From contig NZ_CP043627.1 in NCBI RefSeq assembly GCF_016804325.1, positions 2,245,001 to 2,309,000 on the forward strand: 64,000 bases of DNA, written 5' to 3'. Below are positions 58,298-64,000 of this stretch, one piece after another (positions within the stretch are counted from its first letter, which is position 1; each line of letters opens with the position of its first letter). The translations under genes and the position numbers were made by a program. This DNA is from Methylobacterium aquaticum. Lineage in GTDB: Bacteria; Pseudomonadota; Alphaproteobacteria; Rhizobiales; Beijerinckiaceae. A model generated the notes under the pieces. The model saw nothing but the letters and a program-made list of their open reading frames with translations. It ran no database searches and was not told the DNA's origin.

Positions 58298-59308
58298 TCA
58301 GGCCGCGGCCGCGAGCCCGGCATCGAGGCGGGCGCGGGCCTCGGCCGGATCGAACGCGGCTTGCGCCGGGCTCAGGCGGGCCAACGCGGCCTCGGCCCGG
58401 CGCAGGGCCTCGCCGGAGAGCACGGGGCTCTCGGCGACCACCTCCTCCATCTCGGAGCGATCGCCGTTGCAGTGCAGGCCGATGTCGCAGCCGGCCTGGA
58501 AGGCGGCGGCGGCGCGCGCGCGGAAGCTGCCGGACAGGGCGTTCATCGACAGGTCGTCGGTCATCAGGAGGCCGTCGAACCCGATGCGGCCGCGCACGAT
58601 CTCGCGGATGATCGTCGCCGAGGTGGTGGCCGGGCTCTCCGGATCGAGGGCGCGGAACACGACGTGGGCCGACATCGCCATCGGCAGGTCGGCGAGCGCC
58701 CGGAAGGGCCGGAAATCGTGCCCGTCGAGGTCGTCCAGGCTCGCCTCGACCACCGGCAGGGCGTGGTGGCTGTCGGCGCCGGCGCGGCCATGGCCGGGCA
58801 TGTGCTTGATCACCGGCAGTACGCCGCCGGCCATCAGCCCCTCGGCCACCGCACGCCCGAAGGCTGCGACCACGGCCGGATCGGTACCGTAGGCCCGGTC
58901 TCCGATCACGTCGTGGGCGCCCGGCACCGGCACGTCGAGGACCGGCGCGCAATCGACGTTGATGCCGACCTGGGCGAGGTCGTGGGCCATCAGGCGGGCG
59001 CCGAGGCGGGCGAGCGCCGGCCCGCCCTCGGGGCCGCCGGCGCGCAGGTAGGCGCGGCCGGACGGATAGGCCTGCCAGTGCGGCCGCGTCAGGCGCTGCA
59101 CCCGGCCGCCCTCCTGGTCGATCAGGATCGGGGCGTCGGCCCGCCCGACGGTCTCGCGGAGCGACGCCGTGAGGGCGCGGACCTGCTCGGGGGTCTCGAC
59201 GTTGCGCTTGAACAGGATGAAGCCCCAGGGCTGCACCGCACGGAAGAAGGCGGCCTCCTCGGGGCTCAAGGTCGGTCCGGCGCAGCCGAGGATCAGGGCA
59301 AGGGTCAT
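58298..59308 (-). CDS. nagZ: Beta-N-acetylhexosaminidase (NagZ)
   Basis: 336 residues, GH3 family: ILIDQEGGRVQRL, VIKHMPGHGRAGADSHH (catalytic His/acid loop) and LMTDDLSM (nucleophile Asp). It cleaves GlcNAc from muropeptides in the cytoplasm for wall recycling. The ATG at 59308 matches the family start MTLALILGCAG. Confidence 0.94.
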   Translation of the reverse strand: MTLALILGCAGPTLSPEEAAFFRAVQPWGFILFKRNVETPEQVRALTASLRETVGRADAPILIDQEGGRVQRLTRPHWQAYPSGRAYLRAGGPEGGPALARLGARLMAHDLAQVGINVDCAPVLDVPVPGAHDVIGDRAYGTDPAVVAAFGRAVAEGLMAGGVLPVIKHMPGHGRAGADSHHALPVVEASLDDLDGHDFRPFRALADLPMAMSAHVVFRALDPESPATTSATIIREIVRGRIGFDGLLMTDDLSMNALSGSFRARAAAAFQAGCDIGLHCNGDRSEMEEVVAESPVLSGEALRRAEAALARLSPAQAAFDPAEARARLDAGLAAAA

Positions 59309-59513
59309 CGACGGCGGCTCTCGTCGGTTGGAAGAAAACGGTCGCACGGTCCCCGCCGGCGCCGATGCGGGCGCCGATCGAACGGGAATCGCAGGCGGAA
59401 AGAACGTCGAATTGCGGCGATTCGCCGGCTCGCGGCTGTCGCCGCGGTGCCACGGCCGGGAGGTTTTCGGGGCGCGGCCCGTCGAGCGCCGATGCCCGAC
59501 GCGCCTTGCGACC

Positions 59514-60890
59514 TCAGTTCTTGGCGACGAAGCAGGCGGCGCCCGAGGCCTTGAGCTTGCCGCACAAGCCGTCGGCGCTCTCCTTCGACATCGGCCCGAC
59601 GCGGACCCGATAGATCGACTTGCCGTTGACCTCGGCTTGGCGGATCAGCGGCGACTGGCCGCCGAGGACGGCGCCGTAGCGCTCCTGGGCCTGCCGGAAG
59701 GCGATCTCGGCCTCCTTCTCGGTGGCACGCACTGAGAGCTGCACAGAGAATCCGCCGACCGGCGTCTGCGGCGAGGGCATCGCCTGGGTGGTGGTCGGCG
59801 GCTCGGCCGAAGCCACGCGCTGGACCGGCTTCGGCCGCGCCGGCTCGGCGGCCGGCGTCTCGGCGACGGGCGCCGGGGTGGCTAGCGTCATCGGGATCGC
59901 CCGCGGGCCGCGCGGCGTGACCGGGGCCGGGGTCGAGCCGGTCGCCTCGGTCGGCAGGGTCATGGTCGGGATCGGCGAGGCCGGCGCCTGCTGCTCGGCG
60001 GCGGCCTGCGCCGCGGCCTGGGCGGCGCGCTGGGCCTCGGCCGGCGACGGCTCGGGCCGGACCGAGACGGTCCGCACCCGGCGCGGCTCGCCGAGGGAAT
60101 CGGTCAGGGGGTTGCCCGGCGTGGCGGGCGGAGCCGAGGCGCCTGCCTCGGCGGCGAGCGAGCGCGCCGCCTGCTTCACGTCGAGGGGCTGCTCCTCGCG
60201 GTTGACGATGCGGATCTGGCCGGCATCCTTCGCGGGCGCCGTGGCGGTGCGCTCGTAGATCTGCTTGTTCTGGTCCGGGATCTCGACGCCGCCGGCATTC
60301 TGCGGCGCGACCTTGAGCGGCGCCTGGTCGGCCATCACCAGGATCGGCGCGCCGGAGCGGCTGTGGTGGAAGGCCTTCCAGGTCAGCGCGCCGCCGATGG
60401 AGGCCGCCACGATGCCGAGCGCCGTGCCGACCAGCGCAATGCGCCGGCGGCCCCGGGGCCGCGGCTCGGGGTTCTCCGCCGGCTCCGGCGCGCCGGGCGC
60501 CGGCTCGGAATCGATCTCGCGGTCCACCGCGGCGAGGTACTGGTTGAAGGCGCCGGCCGGGGTGTGCGCCGGCGCGGGGCCGGGCTCCGGCATCGGGGCG
60601 CCCAAGGTCGGCTCGCCGCGGGTGGCCGACAGGGCGGGGCCCGGCGCCTCGCCGTAATGCGGCATCACCGGCTCGACGCGGCCGCGCGACTCGGTGCGGC
60701 TCGCCTCCTTGGCTTCCTTGGCCTCGAGCAGGGCGCGGAACGGATCGTCCTGGCCGACGATGCGGGCGAGTTCGGCGAGCGGATCGGGCCGGGCGCCTTG
60801 GCGCGCCTGGTCCTGGCGGGCGTTGGCCGGCTGCCGATCCTGCTCGTAGCCGTCGTAATCGACGGGAACCCGGGAAGCATTGGTCGTCAT
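59514..60890 (-). CDS. SPOR-domain membrane protein
   Basis: 458 residues. A disordered acidic/Pro-rich cytoplasmic part, one membrane helix at about residues 151-171 (RIALVGTALGIVAASIGGAL), a long Pro/Ala linker and a C-terminal SPOR domain (FSVQLSVRATEKEAEIAFRQ...YRVRVGPMS). SPOR domains bind denuded peptidoglycan at the septum. Found between nagZ and argS in many alphaproteobacteria. Confidence 0.92.
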   Translation of the reverse strand: MTTNASRVPVDYDGYEQDRQPANARQDQARQGARPDPLAELARIVGQDDPFRALLEAKEAKEASRTESRGRVEPVMPHYGEAPGPALSATRGEPTLGAPMPEPGPAPAHTPAGAFNQYLAAVDREIDSEPAPGAPEPAENPEPRPRGRRRIALVGTALGIVAASIGGALTWKAFHHSRSGAPILVMADQAPLKVAPQNAGGVEIPDQNKQIYERTATAPAKDAGQIRIVNREEQPLDVKQAARSLAAEAGASAPPATPGNPLTDSLGEPRRVRTVSVRPEPSPAEAQRAAQAAAQAAAEQQAPASPIPTMTLPTEATGSTPAPVTPRGPRAIPMTLATPAPVAETPAAEPARPKPVQRVASAEPPTTTQAMPSPQTPVGGFSVQLSVRATEKEAEIAFRQAQERYGAVLGGQSPLIRQAEVNGKSIYRVRVGPMSKESADGLCGKLKASGAACFVAKN

Positions 60891-61072
60891 GGCAGCACCA
60901 TCCTGTTCGCCCTCGCGTCACCTCGCCGTGCATCGGGCCCGGTTCGGCGGCACCGGCCGCCGAATCCCCATATGGGACGGGCGGCCGTCAGATCCCATCG
61001 CTCGCATCCCGTCGCGGCGCCGCCTCACGGCGTGCCGCGACGTCAGGTCGCGTTCCGGTCTCGGGCGGTGCC

Positions 61073-62830
61073 TCAGCGCATCTCGTCGGGCGCGCCGACG
61101 CCGAGGATCCCGAGATTGGACGCGACCACCCCCTTGAGGGCGGCGACGAGGGCCAGCCTCGCCTCGGTGGACTTTCTGTCGTTTTGATTAACAAACCGTA
61201 ATTGCGGCAAGTCTTTGCCCTTGTTCCAGAAACTATGGAACGCGCTCGCCAGCTCGTAGAGGTGGAAGGCGATGCGGTGCGGCTCGTGGGCGGCGGCGGC
61301 CGCCTCGATCACCCGCGGCACCTGGGCGATCAGGCGCATCATCTCGAGCTCGCCCGAATCGGTCAGGCCCGACAAATCGGCCCCCGCCAGGGCAGACGGC
61401 GCCAGGTCGAGATCGGGGAAGGCCTCGCGGGCCTGGCGGAACACCGAGGCCGCCCGGGCATGCGCGTACTGGACGTAGAAGACCGGGTTGTCCTTCGACT
61501 GCTCGACCACCTTGGCGAGGTCGAAATCGAGGGTCGCGTCGTTCTTGCGGTACAGCATCATGAACCGCACGGGGTCGCGCCCGACCTCGTCGATCACCTC
61601 GCGTAAGGTGACGAACTCGCCGGCGCGCTTCGACATCTTCACCGGCTCGCCGCCGCGCAGGAGGCGCACCAGCTGGCACAGCTTGACGTCGAGCGCCGCC
61701 TTCCCGTCGGAGACCGCCTTCACCGCCGCCTGCATCCGCTTGACGTAGCCGCCATGGTCGGCGCCGAGCACGTCGATCAGCTCGACCGCACCGCGCTCGA
61801 CCTTGGAGCGGTGATAGGCGATGTCCGAGGCGAAGTAGGTGAAGCTGCCGTCCGACTTGAGCAGCGGCCGGTCGATGTCGTCGCCGAAGGCGGTCGCGCG
61901 GAACAGGGTCTGCTCGCGGTCCTCCCAATCCTCCGGCAGCTGGCCCTTGGGCGGGGGCAGGCGGCCCTCGTAGACCAGGCCCTTCGCCCGCAGGTCGGCG
62001 ATCAGCGCCGCGACCGCGCCGCCCTCGCCGCCGGCCTGGAGGGTGCGCTCGGAGAAGAACACGTCGTGGTGGATGCCGATCGCCGCCAGATCCTCGCGGA
62101 TCCGGTCCATCATCCGGTCGATGGCGAAGTCGCGCACCAGCGGCAGCCACTCGGAATCGGGCTTGTCGCGCAGCGTCTCGCCGTATTGCGCCTTCAAGGC
62201 CTCGCCGACGGGCACGAGGTAGTCGCCCGGATAGAGGCCGTCCGGGATCGTGACCGTCTCGCCGAGCGCCTCGCGGTAGCGCAGGAAGGCCGAGCGGGCG
62301 AGCACGTCGACCTGGGCGCCGGCATCGTTGATGTAGTACTCGCGCGTCACGTCGCGGCCGGCGGCGACCAGGAGGTTCGCCAGCGCGTCGCCGAACACCG
62401 CGCCGCGGCCGTGGCCGACATGCATCGGCCCGGTCGGGTTGGCCGAGACGTACTCGACGTTGACCCCGCCGGGGACCGGCGCGCCGCGCCCGTAGGCCTC
62501 GCCCTCGCGCAGGACCGCCCGGACCACCTCGGCGTAGATGGCGGGATCGAGCCGCAGGTTGATGAAGCCCGGTCCGGCGACGCTGGCTTCCGTCACCCGG
62601 GGATCCGTGCGCAGGTCGGCGGCGAGCGCCTCGGCGAGCGCCTTCGGGTTGGTGCGCGCTTCCTTTGCCAGCACCAGGGCGGCGTTGGTGGCGAGGTCGC
62701 CGTGGCTCGGGTCGCGCGGCGGCTCGACCACCACGCGGGCACGGTCCAGCCCCTCCGGCAGGGTGCCGGCGCGGGTGAGCGTCTCGAGCGCCTCGCCGAT
62801 GCGGGCCTCGAAGGCGGCGAAGATGTTCAT
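61073..62830 (-). CDS. argS: Arginyl-tRNA synthetase
   Basis: 585 residues. The HIGH-type motif is HVGHGRG in [19 protein letters not shown], and the KMSKS-type motif is KMSKRAG. The N-terminal Add1 and C-terminal DALR anticodon domains are complete. The start at 62830 gives [15 protein letters not shown]. Confidence 0.96.
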   Translation of the reverse strand: MNIFAAFEARIGEALETLTRAGTLPEGLDRARVVVEPPRDPSHGDLATNAALVLAKEARTNPKALAEALAADLRTDPRVTEASVAGPGFINLRLDPAIYAEVVRAVLREGEAYGRGAPVPGGVNVEYVSANPTGPMHVGHGRGAVFGDALANLLVAAGRDVTREYYINDAGAQVDVLARSAFLRYREALGETVTIPDGLYPGDYLVPVGEALKAQYGETLRDKPDSEWLPLVRDFAIDRMMDRIREDLAAIGIHHDVFFSERTLQAGGEGGAVAALIADLRAKGLVYEGRLPPPKGQLPEDWEDREQTLFRATAFGDDIDRPLLKSDGSFTYFASDIAYHRSKVERGAVELIDVLGADHGGYVKRMQAAVKAVSDGKAALDVKLCQLVRLLRGGEPVKMSKRAGEFVTLREVIDEVGRDPVRFMMLYRKNDATLDFDLAKVVEQSKDNPVFYVQYAHARAASVFRQAREAFPDLDLAPSALAGADLSGLTDSGELEMMRLIAQVPRVIEAAAAAHEPHRIAFHLYELASAFHSFWNKGKDLPQLRFVNQNDRKSTEARLALVAALKGVVASNLGILGVGAPDEMR

Positions 62831-62963
62831 GCGTTGACCAGTTCTGCAAAGTTCGGGCCGGATCCGGTCGCGGGACCGTGACCGGCGCGCCGGGCTCTTC
62901 TCACGCCGGGGCGGGCGGCTGCAAGCGGGGCGGCAAGGGACGCCCTCTTCGATATGAAAGCAA

Positions 62964-63087
62964 AGCGCTTCCCCTCCCCCTTGTGGGGAGGGGCTAGGGG
63001 TGGGGGTGGTGCAGGATTGAGTGCCGAGCCCTACGCGGCACCACCCCCACCCCTGACCCCTCCCCACAAGGGGGAGGGGAAAGCGCC
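62964..63087. repeat. Palindromic repeat, family D copy 2
   Basis: Arms CCCCTCCCCCTTGTGGGGAG and CTCCCCACAAGGGGGAGGGG with an inner GTGGGGGTGGTGC/GCACCACCCCCAC stem, framed by GCGCTT and AAGCGC. In the 424-base gap between divergent argS and serS; nothing else is recognised there. Confidence 0.9.
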
Positions 63088-63254
63088 TACCTTTTCAAGG
63101 AGTTGAATTAAAAGACCGACACGCGACCACCCGCGCGGTCCGCCGAACACCCCCGTTCACTCCCTTGTCGCCGCAGGGCCGATGCTGCAAAGCGTCCTCA
63201 CGTCACCGGCCGGATTCGCCGGCCCTGCAGAGACAGAACGATTCGGACCACGCC

Positions 63255-64000
63255 ATGCACGACATCCGGGCCATCCGCGACAACCCGGCCGCCTTCGACA
63301 AGGGCCTGACGAGCCGCGGGCTGGAGCCGCTTTCGGAGGAGCTGATCGCCCTCGACGACGCGCGCAAGGCCGCGATCTCGGCGGCGCAGGGCGCGCAGGA
63401 GAAGCGCAACGCCCTGTCGAAGGAGATCGGCGCGGCCAAGAAGGCGAAGGACGAGGCGCGGGCGCAAGAGCTGATGGCCGAGGTCGCCCGGCTGAAGGAA
63501 GAGGCGCCGGCCCTCGACGCGGCCGCCGATGCGGCGGGCAAGGCGCTCTCCGAGCGCCTGTCGGCGATTCCCAACATCCCGGGCCCCGACGTGCCGGAGG
63601 GCCGCGACGAGCACGGCAACGTCGAGAAGAGCCGGTTCGAGGGCCGCGGCCTCAGCGAGGACGGCCGCCAGCATTTCGAGCTCGGCGAGGCCATGGGCCT
63701 GATGGATTTCGAGACCGCGGCGAAGCTCTCGGGCTCGCGCTTCGTGGTGCTCAAAGGTCAGATCGCCCGGCTGGAGCGGGCGCTCGGCCAGTTCATGCTC
63801 GACCTGCATACGGGCGAGCACGGCTATACCGAGGTGGTGCCGCCGCTTCTCGTGCGCGACGAGGCGATGTTCGGCACGGCGCAATTGCCGAAGTTCCGCG
63901 ACGATCAGTTCGCCGCCGTCCAGGGCTCGCCCGAGATGGCGCAGGAGAGCGGTGCGCCGAATCGCTGGCTGATCCCGACCGCGGAAGTGCCGCTCACCAA
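63255..64000 (+). CDS. serS: Seryl-tRNA synthetase, 3' truncated by the window edge
   Basis: The first 248 residues: [22 protein letters not shown] opens the coiled-coil tRNA-binding arm (to about residue 100), then [18 protein letters not shown] leads into the class II core, with [16 protein letters not shown] and [19 protein letters not shown]. No stop before the window end. Confidence 0.95.
   Translation, partial: MHDIRAIRDNPAAFDKGLTSRGLEPLSEELIALDDARKAAISAAQGAQEKRNALSKEIGAAKKAKDEARAQELMAEVARLKEEAPALDAAADAAGKALSERLSAIPNIPGPDVPEGRDEHGNVEKSRFEGRGLSEDGRQHFELGEAMGLMDFETAAKLSGSRFVVLKGQIARLERALGQFMLDLHTGEHGYTEVVPPLLVRDEAMFGTAQLPKFRDDQFAAVQGSPEMAQESGAPNRWLIPTAEVPLT

Overview
The window is very GC-rich, densely packed alphaproteobacterial chromosome. 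Several features point to Rhizobiales and fit Methylobacterium or a close relative: the order argS / SPOR protein / nagZ / scpA / scpB / tatABC / serS, a BcsS-type cellulose protein, an Usg protein, an IsdG-type haem monooxygenase and mosaic palindromic repeats. This is inference from gene content; no marker RNA gene is present. I saw no rRNA, tRNA or CRISPR.

Layout. (1) 1-4.1 kb: the end of a ring-opening amidohydrolase, a secreted sorbosone/glucose dehydrogenase-type protein with a c-type cytochrome, and an amidase. (2) 4.5-10.1 kb: a complete branched-chain amino acid/amide ABC transporter on the minus strand (livH-M-G-F, a small membrane protein, livK). (3) 10.3-20.1 kb: an aerobic CO dehydrogenase-like molybdenum hydroxylase cluster (coxG, S, L, M, MoxR ATPase, VWA protein, split XdhC, molybdopterin-binding protein, nucleotidyltransferase). 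CoxL carries the form II motif AYRGAGR, so the substrate is probably not CO. (4) 20-26 kb: LysE exporter, ExoD, Usg, BcsS, an Fe-S photolyase, a formyltransferase-fold protein and DUF2256. (5) 26-28.7 kb: zinc uptake permease and ATPase with a 52-residue partner, facing a Zur regulator. (6) 28.9-33.9 kb: BLUF photoreceptor, polyprenyl-phosphate sugar transferase, MFS exporter, haem monooxygenase, XRE regulator. (7) 33.9-53.3 kb: cobalamin locus, interrupted at 36.4-38.2 kb by an accessory patch (MITE-like element, decayed toxin-antitoxin pair, AT-rich unknown gene, GNAT). A cobalamin riboswitch precedes cbtB-cbtA-DUF1636-cobW, with cobN-G-H-I-J further along the same strand. (8) 53.5-64 kb: prephenate dehydrogenase-like gene, tatCBA, scpBA, nagZ, SPOR protein, argS and the start of serS.

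How the genes work together. Most clusters show translational coupling (ATGA, GTGA or TGATG junctions). The cobalamin genes take precorrin-2 through ring methylation, contraction, reduction, amidation, cobalt insertion and adenosylation, fed by the CbtAB cobalt transporter. Regions 1-3 together could form a nitrogen-heterocycle catabolic unit (uptake, hydroxylation, ring opening, amide hydrolysis); this is a hypothesis.

Caution. Four recognisable genes (the XdhC C-terminal part, cbiD, cobG, cobN) are broken in the given sequence by 1-2 base frame changes, mostly at short C/G runs, while flanking coding sequence looks well preserved. Assembly error and real decay cannot be told apart from the sequence alone.
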